Assembly (NCBI GenBank): GCA_020740775.1
Contig: JAHEWK010000003.1
Coordinates: 1,178,001-1,242,000 of the forward strand
Source of the DNA: Ilyonectria destructans
Taxonomy: Eukaryota > Ascomycota > Sordariomycetes > Hypocreales > Nectriaceae
Direction of reading: 5' to 3'
Length of the DNA: 64,000 nt
The notes under the pieces were generated by a model that had not been told where the DNA came from, did not search any database, and worked only from the letters and a program-made list of their open reading frames with translations. The stretch's first letter is position 1. Every line of letters begins with the position of its first letter. Below, piece after piece: positions 45,591 to 56,426 of the stretch. The translations under genes were made by a program, and so were the position numbers.

Positions 45591-46216
45591 GTCCCGCCCA
45601 CCCCCTTGACTCGCGTGCTGGGGGAGTAGTCTGTTTTCTGGAGCATCCGCATCGCATCTGGACGTGCCCGCGGGACCAACCTTGTCTAAAATTTGCAGTG
45701 TTAGGCGGGGGATGAAACCTCAGCCCGCGCATTGGAGTTCTCCGCTTGCCTCGGACACATGGCGCGCGGAGACGGTCATGCATGTTTGCCATGTGTGGAG
45801 GAGCTGGACCCCATGTTGCCTTCCCCGATGGACCCCATGGAAACCCCAATATTCCCCAGTTGGGACACGGCCTGTCCGTCTGTCAGTTGGGTTGGGCCTC
45901 ACCTGTTTGTCCACATCGTTTGTCACAAGGGGCCCACGTTTATCTGAGTTACTTCACACGCCCTACGGTAGGGACGAGTACCTACCCTACATGCCCTAAT
46001 CCTGGAAATAAGTAATAAGAATACTCCTCAGACAAGAATTTACGAAAACAGATTCAGTGATACTGATTTTAGTGTTTACCCGCTTCATCAAAATTCTGAT
46101 TTTCTATGGCATTAAACAAAACAAAGATTTGGCTCCTGTCCCAATATTCGTAGTATTCATACTTCATAATGACTTGCAATTCATTTATTTTATTAAATAA
46201 AATAAGGGTTTATAGC
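45591..46216. other. Intergenic region between the qutD promoter and the 3' end of qutA
   Basis: Turns AT-rich towards the qutA stop codon. Only 3' flank of qutA is expected. I see no gene. Confidence 0.5.
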
Positions 46217-48481
46217 TCATGTACCAAAATCGCCTTGAAACATCTCGCCCAAGTCACAGCCTGGCGCGAACCCCAAGTTGGTCATGAATTGCGGATCCAC
46301 ATCTATGCTGTCCCCGCAGTCGATGGATCCAAGTTCTTCCAGAATTGCGTCGTAATCCACCAGCTGTCCCGGCATGCCTGGGTGGTGAAAAATCGGAATG
46401 GTGTGCCCTCCACTTAACGGGGGGGACTGGAACGTCAGAGTTGGGGTCGCCGTGTACAGCGACTGTGACGTCCCCGGACTCGCGTCCGAGTTGGCGGCGG
46501 CAGCATACCTGTGCCGCTCGTATGATAGGAGAGACTGCTCCTTGTGTTGTTGCTGTTGTGGTGGCAGCCGGGTAAGGTCTCGTACGTCTGCTTCCCCTGA
46601 AATGCTCGCTGGTCTGTGTGCCGTGTGGTAGGTCGCGGTTGATAGCTCTTCCATGAACGGAGGACCGACTATTCGGTGAGCGACTGGTGGCTCCACTATG
46701 GCGGCCGTGTTTGGGTGCCTCTCAGCGCCATCTCCCATTGATGTATCGGTCTCCCAGACACTCCGGAGGCTTTCCATTGCCGCTTTCCATCTATTCTTGT
46801 CGTGCTCATGCATTCGTTCGCTGTGCCCATGCCGTTGCACAATCTCCATGAGCGTAATCATGAGCGGAGGCGTTCCGGAAGACCCAAAGTTTTCTAAACA
46901 TGACTCGACCACCTCCAACAGATTTGAAAACAGGGATGGCCTGTGTCCCGGCACCAGGTCCAACGTAACCGTCAAGAACATGCCCTGCAGCAGGAAAGCT
47001 GAAGGCACCGTCGGAGTCGAGCCCCCGAAGATGAGGGAATTACAAAAGGCAAATCGCGTATCCAAGCTCTTCACCAAGTCCTCTGGTGTGATTCTTCGGC
47101 AAGTGGGACTATCATGCAGTCTTGCGTCCATGCTCGCAGCCCAAAGTTTGGAGAAGGCATACAGCTGTCGGAAAGTGGACAAGGGCTGTGCAGGAGTCTG
47201 GGACGATGCAGCTCTGTCATCCGAGGTCGGACCAAGCCCGGGAATAGGAGCCCATGCTTCATCCGGGTCTACGAGACCAACCAAAGTGTCCGAGGGCAAG
47301 CTGGAGCGCATACCTGTGGTCACTTCTGGGTGGCCAAGACAGAGTGATGCCAGCGTATCCAGCATGAATGCGCCAGCTATTACTCGCGTTTCCGAGTCAT
47401 TGAGGGAAGCCTCGCTGCCTTGTCTGACTGGAAACATGTGTGTATTGGCTGATCGATTGCTCAAAGCCAGGCGCGACGCCTTCCCGATCAATAGCCACGC
47501 CGCTTTGCTTTTCGTTTGCCCCAGAAGAACTAGAGATTGGAGAAGGAGAGCACATATATGAGGGGTTTCGAAGTTGCCGTCATCGGGAGGAATGAGACCG
47601 CGGGCGACGGAGTAGATTCTGCTCGGGGAAGGGCTTCCGTCATGAGATGCCTTGGAAGAAGCTGCGTCTTGGAATGAAGAAATAGCCAACACAGCCCACA
47701 GCTGGGCGTGAAGAGCGGAGGAGTAGTTTGGGTCAAGTTTAAGACCTTCGGAGGGATATCTCATGGCAGTGCTGATGATGGCATCCCGATCGATAATGGG
47801 GAACCAGCAGTGAGTGTAGGTGAAGTAGATGTCGACGAGGCGCTCCCAGTCGAGGGGGAGTATTAGCCGGGCAGACTCCGGAGAAGTTGCTGGTCGCATG
47901 GCATATGAGCTCGCGGATAGGGTTCCCTGCGATGGACCTACCCCGTGAACAGAGAAGTCGGGAGATGGTTTGGCGTCGAAGAGGAAGGGGTTGGCGGGGC
48001 TGATGCCCTCCTCTGTCTCCGAGTCGTCTGCCGAAGTGTCCGTCCGAGGGGTTTTCTCATCAGAGAGAAGTCTCCCGATGTCTTTGTGGATCCGGCTCTT
48101 GCTCCATCTTCGATAGAGTCGATGGCCGGCCTTGTCTTTGGTAGCCAGAATGCGGGCTCCTTCGGCGCCTTCGTTCTGGGTGAGCAGCTGATGCAGCGCT
48201 CCTTCACAGGCGGGAACCTGCTCGAACAGCCAGGCGAGAGAGAGCTCTATGGTACGCAGATATCCCGTCTGCACACCTCTCTTGCGCGACGCAGGGGTAT
48301 AGGAACAGGGCCGGTTCTGCGCAGTGCAGGTGCCGCAGTGAGGGCGGTTGCCGTCGCACTTCTCCCGGGCGGTGCGGCACGAGTCGCAAGCCAGGGAGAC
48401 TCTCTGTCGCTTGGCCGGCGTTGAGGCCGCGGGGGCAGTGAAGGAGTCCGCATCGTTGCCCTCGCGTTTCCTGGGCGGCAT
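46217..48481 (-). CDS. qutA: Quinate pathway activator, Zn2Cys6 transcription factor
   Basis: A single exon of 754 residues. A GAL4-type binuclear zinc cluster has Cys at residues 32, 35, 42, 49, 52 and 59 (CDSCRTAREKC, then CGTCTAQNRPC), followed by a basic linker (PASRKRGVQTGYL) and a fungal-specific transcription factor middle region containing IYFTYTHCWFPIIDRD. It is the QUTA/qa-1F orthologue by sequence pattern and by position beside qutR and qutD. These proteins bind 16-bp dyads as dimers and are held inactive by QutR without quinate. The 740-bp promoter is shared with qutR. A damaged relative of its middle region lies at 52290-52560. Confidence 0.95.
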   Translation of the reverse strand: MPPRKREGNDADSFTAPAASTPAKRQRVSLACDSCRTAREKCDGNRPHCGTCTAQNRPCSYTPASRKRGVQTGYLRTIELSLAWLFEQVPACEGALHQLLTQNEGAEGARILATKDKAGHRLYRRWSKSRIHKDIGRLLSDEKTPRTDTSADDSETEEGISPANPFLFDAKPSPDFSVHGVGPSQGTLSASSYAMRPATSPESARLILPLDWERLVDIYFTYTHCWFPIIDRDAIISTAMRYPSEGLKLDPNYSSALHAQLWAVLAISSFQDAASSKASHDGSPSPSRIYSVARGLIPPDDGNFETPHICALLLQSLVLLGQTKSKAAWLLIGKASRLALSNRSANTHMFPVRQGSEASLNDSETRVIAGAFMLDTLASLCLGHPEVTTGMRSSLPSDTLVGLVDPDEAWAPIPGLGPTSDDRAASSQTPAQPLSTFRQLYAFSKLWAASMDARLHDSPTCRRITPEDLVKSLDTRFAFCNSLIFGGSTPTVPSAFLLQGMFLTVTLDLVPGHRPSLFSNLLEVVESCLENFGSSGTPPLMITLMEIVQRHGHSERMHEHDKNRWKAAMESLRSVWETDTSMGDGAERHPNTAAIVEPPVAHRIVGPPFMEELSTATYHTAHRPASISGEADVRDLTRLPPQQQQHKEQSLLSYERHRYAAAANSDASPGTSQSLYTATPTLTFQSPPLSGGHTIPIFHHPGMPGQLVDYDAILEELGSIDCGDSIDVDPQFMTNLGFAPGCDLGEMFQGDFGT

Positions 48482-49221
48482 GCTTTGGGTGTGGCCGACC
48501 GTGGAGTCGTCGTCAAGGAGCTACCTACCTGTGCCACAAGGCACGTAGAGGCATTGCGGAGGGGAATGGACCGCGGATCAACGATCGTACGAGGCTGGCG
48601 CCATCTCACACTCACAGTGGTATCAGGATGAACAACGGGATAGAAGACCGCGGGCAGCAGCAGCAATGGGAAAAAGTCCTTGCAAGGGCTGTGGCAATGC
48701 GGGGGGAATCTGGGGTCCTGGGGAATATCGAAAAGGCAGCCTGGGAGCGCCTGGAGATGGGAAATGGGGAGGAGCACCCGCTGCTGGCCACCGCCATGCG
48801 CAGCAGCCAATGGTGGAGTGCTTATTCCCTGCGTGTGGAGCGGAAGAAAGCTTTCCCGACCAATCGGAGCCCGGAACACAGGGCGGGGTCCCCGGACTTC
48901 TCCACCAGCTCGATTTGTGCGTTTTTAGGGTGGGGAGGAAGGAGGGACCGCCCTCGTAGCCAGACCGCGGCCGTCGAGATGCTTCGCGTTGTCTCTACAA
49001 CCCTCCCGTTTGCATCCCCCGGCACAGCGCAACGGCCAGCGCACAACGCGGAATACTCTCCCCCGGACTCCCGCTCTTCCGCCTGATTGCCTCCCTCTCT
49101 TCTTCACAGTCACACCATACGAGACCGCCCGGACACCCAGAGAGCTACACTATCTGCACCACTCGCCATGGCGGATCCGAGTCGCGCCGCTTGATGAAGC
49201 ACCGCAACCACAGCTCAACCC
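48482..49221. promoter_or_regulatory. Divergent qutA-qutR promoter region
   Basis: 740 bp between the two regulator ATGs. In Neurospora the equivalent region is also divergent and self-regulated by qa-1F. By eye I find only a poor activator-like element around 48815 (GGAGTGCTTATTCCC), so autoregulation is not clearly supported here. Confidence 0.5.
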
Positions 49222-51957
49222 ATGGCAGGCGTCAAGAGACCCTTCGGGGCCATGCTCGGCCACGAGGATATTCTCGCGCGAACTCCTCCGCCGCCGCTCG
49301 CCCACTCGCGCTCGTACTCGCAGTCGCAGTCGCAGTCTCATAGCCAGATGAGCAGCAGGAGCAGCAGCATCAGTAGCAACAGCCAGGCGCAGACCCAACC
49401 CCAGATCACCTTGACACCCCCGCGGGGGCCACTTGGTGCGTCGCGGCCGGAACCCCATGATGCCCTCACCCGCCCGTCCTCTCCAACACTCCCTCCGTTG
49501 ACGGGGGAGGTCCCCGAGTTTAGCTCGGATGCGTCCATGCTCCTCGCCGGCGTCCGAGGTGCTGGCAAATCCACACTCGCAATCATGGCGTCCCAGGCCA
49601 TGAACCGAAAAGTCATCGACCTAGAGACCGTCTTCCAACGTGCCACTGGCTTCTCCAGTGCCGGCTACAAGGCCAAGCACGGCTCACCTGAGTGTTACAA
49701 GCAGCAGGCCAAGGTTCTCCAGAGTACTCTCGACCGTCACCACACTGGCTGCATCCTCGTTTGTTCTTGGATGGAGAGCCGCGTCCAGAGCCTGCTCCGA
49801 GAATTTGCAGCCACCAACCCTGTCATCCACGTCGTGCGTGATGCCGATGCAATCCAGCAGCACCTCAGGATCAACGACGCAGGCAAGATCCGAAACCTGC
49901 TCAACGTCAGCAGCGCCATTTTCAGGACTTGCACCAACTTCGAGTTCTTCAATGGCTCAGAGAAGCTTGCCAAGTCTCCAGAAAACTCCTCCGCCAGGCT
50001 GTCACTCCTACAGAGAACTCCCACTCCATACCTGACATTGAAGTATGTCGAAAGACATTTACTCAAATTCTTGTCCTTGATCTATCCGTCGGGCACTATC
50101 CCGTTCATCGAGTCTGCCTTCCCCCTGGCTCGAATCCCTACCGAGGAGCGCCGCTTCACTTACGCCATGTCAGTCCCGTTATCCGATGTCTTGAACGAAA
50201 GCGTCGACATTGAAGAGCATGTGACTGGCGCAGATGTTATCCAAATCGTTATGCATGATCTTGCCGAGCACCTTGAGGAGCATCCCGACTCGGCTATACC
50301 AACAAACGAACTCAGCGCCAAGTTGGCGGGTGATATTACAAGGGGCATTGGAAGGGTTAGGAGAAGCACAATCCTCCCCATCATCATCCACATATTCCTT
50401 CCTCACATGGCTAGCGAAGATGTAGTTCGGGTTTACCTCGACCTCATCCACCACGCTGTCCGACTCGCTCCAGAAATGATGACGGTCGACCTGAGGTTAG
50501 ACAATGCTCACATATCTCAAATATTGGTCGCTCGAAAACGAACCAAGATCATCGGAAACTGTTTCATCGTTACAGATCCTCCACCCTGGGAATCTTCAGC
50601 CTGGATATCCTATTACACCAAAGCCAACCGTCTGGGCTGCCACCTTGCTCGCCTGATCCGTCCGGCAACGTGCATCGAGGACAACTTTAGCATTGCACAC
50701 CTGAGGTGTGCCGTCGCCGCAATGGAAGAGCCCAAGATACCCCTAATAGCGTACAACTCTGGACCGTTGGGTCGCAATTCGGCTTCCTTCAACAGTATCC
50801 TAACTGTAGTCCGGCCAGAATCCCTTGCAAGGGTTAACCCAAGGCCGCCAATCACGCCATGCGTTACGGCCCTTGGAGCAACTGAGGCTTTGTTTTCGTC
50901 ATTCATCTACGACAAAATGAAGCTCTACGTATTCGGCACCAACGTGGACTACAGTCTGTCTCCGGCCATGCATACCTCTGCACTGAACGCGTGCGGAATT
51001 CCACATCGCTATCAACCTTTCTCCGCATCCACACTTCGCGGCATCAAACACCTCCTCGAAGATCCCAACTTTGGAGGTGCCTCGGTCGGCCTTCCTTTCA
51101 AAGTCGAGGTAATAACGTTGACACACACCCTAAGCAGTCATGCTCGAGCAATCGGGGCTGTGAATACCCTAATTCCAATTCGTCACCTAAACCCTGACGG
51201 CTCGGTTCCGATGGGAGCAGGGTTCTTCTACGGCACCAACAGAGCAGGCCCAATCAAGGCTCTCTACGGAGAAAATACCGACTGGGTCGGCATCAGAGCT
51301 TGCATTCGTCGCGGTCTCTCTCCCGCCAATGCTGTTGTGTCAAGCAGCTCTGGGTTGGTCATTGGCGCCGGAGGCATGGCGCGTGCCACAGTGTATGCGA
51401 TGCTCCAGATTGGCATGAAGAACGTGGTTGTTTACAACCGCACCCTCAAAAATGCGGAGAAAATGGTGTCTCACTTTACCCAGCTCCTTCAGAAGCAAGA
51501 CTTCAAGTTGTTTAGCGCCGGATCTGAGCCCGCGCGCTTCCACATCGTTAAATCACTGGACGAGGCCTGGCCTGAAGATTTCCGATTACCTACGGTCATT
51601 GTTTCGTGTATCCCGACGCACCGGATTGGCGATGTGCCCGCTCCTGACTTTACAGTTCCAGAGCCATGGCTCGGCAACCGTACTGGAGGCGTAGTGATCG
51701 AATTGGCATACAAGACGCTCAACACACCCCTGCTCGAGCAGATTAGAAACGAGTCGGCACGAGGCTGGGTGGCAATGGACGGACTAGATCTACTACCTGA
51801 GCAAGGCTTCGCTCAGTTTGAGCTGTTCACTGGCAGGCGGGCACCAAGAAGGCTAATGAGAAGGGAGGTCTTTCATGCGTACCCAGATGAGGAGGGCAAG
51901 TCGAATCTTGAGGAACTGCAGCCACGCTTGCAGCTCCTCGATGAGCAAGAGGCATAG
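49222..51957 (+). CDS. qutR: Quinate repressor protein, AROM-derived
   Basis: A single exon of 911 residues. QutR/qa-1S proteins derive from the last three domains of the pentafunctional AROM enzyme and have lost catalysis; they sense a pathway metabolite and inhibit QutA. Here a Ser/Gln/Pro-rich leader (residues 1-95, with SQSQSQSHSQ) is followed by a shikimate-kinase-like domain with a P-loop GVRGAGKST at 110-118. A type I dehydroquinase-like domain covers about 290-550, and a shikimate-dehydrogenase-like domain runs from about residue 565, with VFGTNVDYSLSPAMH, ENTDWVGI and VIGAGGMARATVYAML. Protein-protein rather than enzymatic action is inferred from the family. Confidence 0.95.
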   Translation: MAGVKRPFGAMLGHEDILARTPPPPLAHSRSYSQSQSQSHSQMSSRSSSISSNSQAQTQPQITLTPPRGPLGASRPEPHDALTRPSSPTLPPLTGEVPEFSSDASMLLAGVRGAGKSTLAIMASQAMNRKVIDLETVFQRATGFSSAGYKAKHGSPECYKQQAKVLQSTLDRHHTGCILVCSWMESRVQSLLREFAATNPVIHVVRDADAIQQHLRINDAGKIRNLLNVSSAIFRTCTNFEFFNGSEKLAKSPENSSARLSLLQRTPTPYLTLKYVERHLLKFLSLIYPSGTIPFIESAFPLARIPTEERRFTYAMSVPLSDVLNESVDIEEHVTGADVIQIVMHDLAEHLEEHPDSAIPTNELSAKLAGDITRGIGRVRRSTILPIIIHIFLPHMASEDVVRVYLDLIHHAVRLAPEMMTVDLRLDNAHISQILVARKRTKIIGNCFIVTDPPPWESSAWISYYTKANRLGCHLARLIRPATCIEDNFSIAHLRCAVAAMEEPKIPLIAYNSGPLGRNSASFNSILTVVRPESLARVNPRPPITPCVTALGATEALFSSFIYDKMKLYVFGTNVDYSLSPAMHTSALNACGIPHRYQPFSASTLRGIKHLLEDPNFGGASVGLPFKVEVITLTHTLSSHARAIGAVNTLIPIRHLNPDGSVPMGAGFFYGTNRAGPIKALYGENTDWVGIRACIRRGLSPANAVVSSSSGLVIGAGGMARATVYAMLQIGMKNVVVYNRTLKNAEKMVSHFTQLLQKQDFKLFSAGSEPARFHIVKSLDEAWPEDFRLPTVIVSCIPTHRIGDVPAPDFTVPEPWLGNRTGGVVIELAYKTLNTPLLEQIRNESARGWVAMDGLDLLPEQGFAQFELFTGRRAPRRLMRREVFHAYPDEEGKSNLEELQPRLQLLDEQEA

Positions 51958-52289
51958 CAAGCGAAAGAATAAAACGAAGGGTTCCGAGACCCAATTCTGG
52001 ACGAGACACCTGGCAAACGTACTTGGCTTAGCATAATGAGGCGTTGGTGGATGTTGTTGGACTGCATGTAAATACGGGCTAGTAGAGCCGCACCTAGTGT
52101 GCATGATTACCCTTTGAGGTTTCACTATGATCCCCCGTCCATCCTTCTCTACTTTTGCGTAGTACTAAACTCAAAGACGAGCATATACCACACGTCACAC
52201 AGTTAAGGTTAACAGCAGAGACACGAGAGGGAGAGGGGTGCAGAATGGGAGTTAAGCAGGAAAGAGACGGCCAATGTCTGAATACACCC

Positions 52290-52560
52290 TTGGCTAGCAA
52301 GCACCTCTTTAATAGATACTTTACATTCACCCACTGCTGGTTCCCTATCACCAACCGAGATGGCATCATCAGCACTGTCATAAGATATCCCCCCCAAGGT
52401 TTCAAACTGAGACCAACAATACTCCTCCGCTCCCTTCTATACTGGACATGTTTTTATTCCAAGATGCAACCTTTCCTAAGCCACTACAAAACGAAAACAC
52501 CTCCCTGTGTCGGATCTACTCCATCGCTCGCGAACCCAGCGGAATAGAGGACAGTGGAAT
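52290..52560 (+). pseudogene. Frameshifted remnant of a second qutA-like activator gene
   Basis: One frame reads YFTFTHCWFPITNRDGIIST, which aligns with YFTYTHCWFPIIDRDAIIST in QutA, and continues with IRYPPQGFKL (QutA MRYPSEGLKL). After about 52410 the match moves to another frame: FQDATFPKPLQ and then CRIYSIAREPSGIEDSG align with FQDAASSKAS and SRIYSVARGLIPPDDG. Thus only the stretch equal to about residues 215-305 of QutA survives, with at least one frameshift and no zinc cluster or C-terminus. It is on the plus strand, opposite to qutA. I judge this a decayed gene, not an exon. Confidence 0.82.
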
Positions 52561-53028
52561 TTACAATCTTTGATACCGCGACGGCCTAGATCAGTCTCTA
52601 CTCTGCATCGGCTATCTCTTTTCATTTATTGAGGGCGCGTGATTCTTGCATTTGGTCGGGTTTTAATTCTTTGGGTGTTCTTAATTGTAAGGGGTTGAGG
52701 ATCATTCTTTTCCTAGACCAGGATATATCAGTGAGGACAGCCAGAGCGGTTAGAACTAGCACAATGAGGCATAACGACAAGGCGCTAATGCATCTTGGGC
52801 CACTGTGGAAATCGACACAATCCCTGGTCTGCTGTGACTGAGCAGATATTACGAAAGTTGCCATGAGCCTCGACTTAGGAACGGGAGTAGGAGTGCATAT
52901 TAGAGTACTACAAGAAGTTGTGATGGCTTAAGGAAGTGAAATCAAGAAACTCAGTGCTTTAATTCAAATACTATGAATTGGCATTGAATCTGCCCCAGCT
53001 AATATATTCAGGCGCATGCAGGCCTAGC
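52561..53028. other. Intergenic region downstream of the qutA-like remnant
   Basis: About 470 bp, AT-rich. Possible further traces of the decayed gene are too weak to call. It contains the 3' flank of the GH39-type gene. Confidence 0.45.
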
Positions 53029-54510
53029 TCAAGAAAGCTCGTACGCATATGCCGTAGAGTTTGTGAGAGGGTCCATGTAGATAGTGAGCTAAGGTTTGGC
53101 GAGTTAGAACTTGCCCACTGCGTTGGAAAGACATGAAGGAAGGAACCACTTACTGTACCTTCCGAATAGGTATGCTCGCTAAACCCCAGATCTACTGCAG
53201 CATTGACTTGGCCTTGAGAACCGTCCCAGTCAAACCGATAAGTCCGGACATTGACCGTCCCAGAAGTAGACAGTCCCAAAGTACTCAAACCAGAAATATT
53301 GATGTCGTAAGGCTCCTGGACCGTCCTAGTTCCCGCAATGATCTTAACGGTATTCTCTGATGTGGTGGCGAAAACGTCAAATAAGAGATCAGTGGAAGCG
53401 GAGGTCTCAACTCTGTTTCCGGTCATCCCTGCGTAATACTTGTATAGCTGCCATTCGCCGTTAGGGTAGTATGTCCCGTTAGTCTCGTAAATCAAGTTAC
53501 CCATGTAGTTGTGCAAGTCCGAGCCGCCACCCCAGTTAGCACGGAGACAACGGAGGTTGTGTCGCTCGCACTGGGCTAGGTAGTAAACCGAGTTGGCGGG
53601 GTTCTGTTCAGATGTCCAAGCATACTCGTTAATGTCGAATGGTCGGACTGGCAAATTGTACTGTTCCCGCAGGGTCTCGAAGTCGGGGATAGTGGTGTCG
53701 GGTTGACGCTCCCACACCCCAATTTGATGCCAAGAATAAATGTCAGGGATGGTTCCATTTCCCGATACAGAAGCCATCCAAGTTTTCAATTTGTCGCTGT
53801 CAAGAGTTGGAGAGTGCGCCATCGAAGGGCCGCTGATCAGTGTTTCCGGAAGTCCAGCTCTGGTATATAATTAGCAACGTGCCCACACATGAGTAATAGG
53901 GAACTTACCTAACGATCTTAGAGGCACGAACATAGTAATCCACGTACTGTGTCCATGAACGAGCCCAGAAAATTTCGAGTTCTGGCTCATTCCAGATGTC
54001 CATGACGAGACCGTCGAGCATATCGTTGGCTTTGATATCATCGATGAGTTGCGCGAGGAAGACTTCCATTTCAGTCCAGTTGCCGTCATCACCGGGATAA
54101 GGCGATGAGGAACCCGATCCACCATCAGCACCCCAGAGGTCGTGAATCAGCAAGATGAAATCACCACCGTACTTTCGAGTTGTTCGATAATTGGACAGCG
54201 TAGAGTTAAATCGTCCAATGTATCCTTCATATCCCCCTTTTGTCCAGCCAGGAGCCTCAATCTGGGCACCACCAGCACGGCATGCATTGAATTTGATGTC
54301 AGTAACCAAATAATCAGGGATCGAAGTATCAACCTCGGTGCCATTATCTGGCCATCCATAGATGAAGTTGGAGCCAAGGAATGTGGCTTCCCCAATGGGC
54401 TTTGCAATGTTGACAGTTGCGGTGCCAGATGAGGATCGCGTCTCTTCGGAAACAAGCCCTCCAAGGGTAGATGCCGCAAAGACAAGAGCTGTGGTGAATG
54501 ATTGCTTCAT
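53029..54510 (-). CDS. Secreted glycoside hydrolase, GH39-like (clan GH-A)
   Basis: Three exons: 54510-53909, 53859-53154 and 53088-53029, with introns of 49 and 65 nt; 455 residues. A signal peptide (MKQSFTTALVFAASTLGGLV) is followed by a TIM-barrel domain with GFIYGxPD-like and ACRAGGAQIEAPGW blocks, then VMDIWNEPELEIFW, whose Glu175 is the expected acid/base, and FDINEYAWTSE, whose Glu279 is the expected nucleophile. Fungal GH39 proteins of this type are known by sequence; the sugar cleaved is uncertain (xylan- or arabinan-related is likely). The third exon was chosen because splicing at GTAAGT with a TTCTAAC branch gives the barrel-cap ending LTIYMDPLTNSTAYAYELS. If the intron is kept, the frame runs on to 52971 with an unrelated tail. 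Confidence 0.85.
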
Positions 54511-56426
54511 TTTGAGAGTGATCGAGGAAGAGTGTGGAAGAGTATGGGTGAAGTGGGCTAACCTTGGTTCAGTGGTTACTACAAACTATTAAATAGACGT
54601 CAGGGACGTATTAACTTCTTTTATCAACTATCGCATTTCCCCCACCGGAGAGAATTTTACTAATGCTTCTACATAGTAGTATAGAAAACGTGGGAAGGAG
54701 GAGCAAGCGGATGATCCTTGCTCGAACCTTGCTTTGAGTATGCGTATCAATGGGACCCCGTAGAAGAAGATCGGCTGTTTTGATGCGACCTAGACTAGGT
54801 TGGGGTAGGATTAACTCCCGAAATCCTACATCGGCTGAAATTATCATTCTAGTTTACCAACTCGTAATTAGGATTTTATTTAGCCTATGCATAGGACATT
54901 CTCGTACCAGACTCCACGAGGAACTCTAGTACGTGGACGTGTCACAGAAACTGTCTGCATGTACTTAATACCATTTATATTTAAATAGGAGTTCGGTTCA
55001 ATCCCTTACGATTCTCGATATTACTTTCCTTTGAGGATAGGCCAGTCTATATTCACCATCATGGTTCTAGAAGGTTTATTACCTCTTCAAGGATTAACGG
55101 TGGAGATGTGTGGTTGCGTAAGACGAATGCCGGATATTCTTGTACTCAGGCTATTAATTACTGGAGCATTATGCCGGGGCATAGTCCCCGGATTAGGCAA
55201 ATTGATATGATGGCCCGGAGGGAAAAAATCGAGAACCTTTTGGTACCCCATCGGAATTAGACTCAATCGCACCTCCGGTGGAGTTATTGGGAATCAGGGG
55301 TGATCAACCCGGAAAATTAATTTCATAATTCCGGGTACATATATCCATGGAAAAGATTTAGCAAATTGTCAATCACATTTCGATTGGAGGACAATTCTCG
55401 TCCGTACTAGTAATACTACCTTCTAAAAACAGTCTGTAGTCGCGAAAATGATCTCTAGTACCCTTTGTTAAACTACTTACAAATAAGCAACTTTTTAAAG
55501 GAAAGCTAGGGTTGATTGATGTTTCGAATACGAGATAATTAAGGGATTCCGTTTTGAATTCCCTGTGGATGCCTCCAAGCGGTTAAGTCGGTTGAAGGGC
55601 GTTTGTAGATGAGAGCAGAATGCCACAGAATAAGCCTGCAAATATAAAAGCTGTGTTAAACAGCCATCTAAGGCACGCCAGTTTCAGTGCTGTTTACATC
55701 TGGAGGCGCACATCGAATCTGAAAGCTCCCAGATCCGATGAGGCGGGTCCGTAGGAGGTCGCGGTGCTAGAAGTTCAGAAATACATATAGCGTAAAATTA
55801 ATTCTACAAATACCCTTCATCAGTTATTAAATCGAGGGAAGCTGGGAGTTTGAGTTTTGCTACTCTCACGCATCAGATATGGGTATGTGTATGCGCTCCC
55901 TGATGCCAGGAACCCCGCTCAATATCATATCTACACATGAGTTGTAGCACCAACAAGGTGAGAATTATGTTTAAATGAAATAAACGAATAGTACTATAAA
56001 TATTGACTGGCTATCTGTCCTGTGGTATTAGTTGACAGGCAGTGTGGAGGCTCCAGGTATCTTATATTCACTATAACCCGAGTTCGACATCATCAATTTG
56101 TTAAATGGCCATACAGAAATCACTTAACTGCTAGTTGTTTCCCCCCCAATGGCGGTGACTCAGCACTAATCAAATTGGATGGGGTGACTTCTACACCCAA
56201 CATGTCAATCAATGGAAGGGCGCGAAATATGGGCCTACCCTAGCGTGTTAGTAATTTTCGGCTTACTATCTCCTCATCCTGTTCGCCATCATCTACCTTA
56301 AAACCTCCTCTGAGTTCCGTTCAATGTCAGCCTCTCCAAGTAGTTCTTCATCTTTTACTCGGGCATAAAATACAGTACATTGAGATTAGTAGCAAATCAA
56401 GCCAAAGCTCTGACACCAACATTGCC
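54511..56426. other. AT-rich intergenic region
   Basis: About 1.9 kb, visibly AT-rich with frequent TA steps, poor in long frames on both strands. A TATA-like CATAAAATA near 56364 may serve the PhzF-family gene. It could be mutated repeat DNA, but no transposase motif or terminal repeat is visible. Confidence 0.45.

Noticed and set aside
46217..48481. Possibility that the Zn2Cys6 gene is an unrelated regulator
   Set aside because: Its place between the permease and the AROM-derived repressor, divergent from the latter, is the hallmark of the quinate activator.
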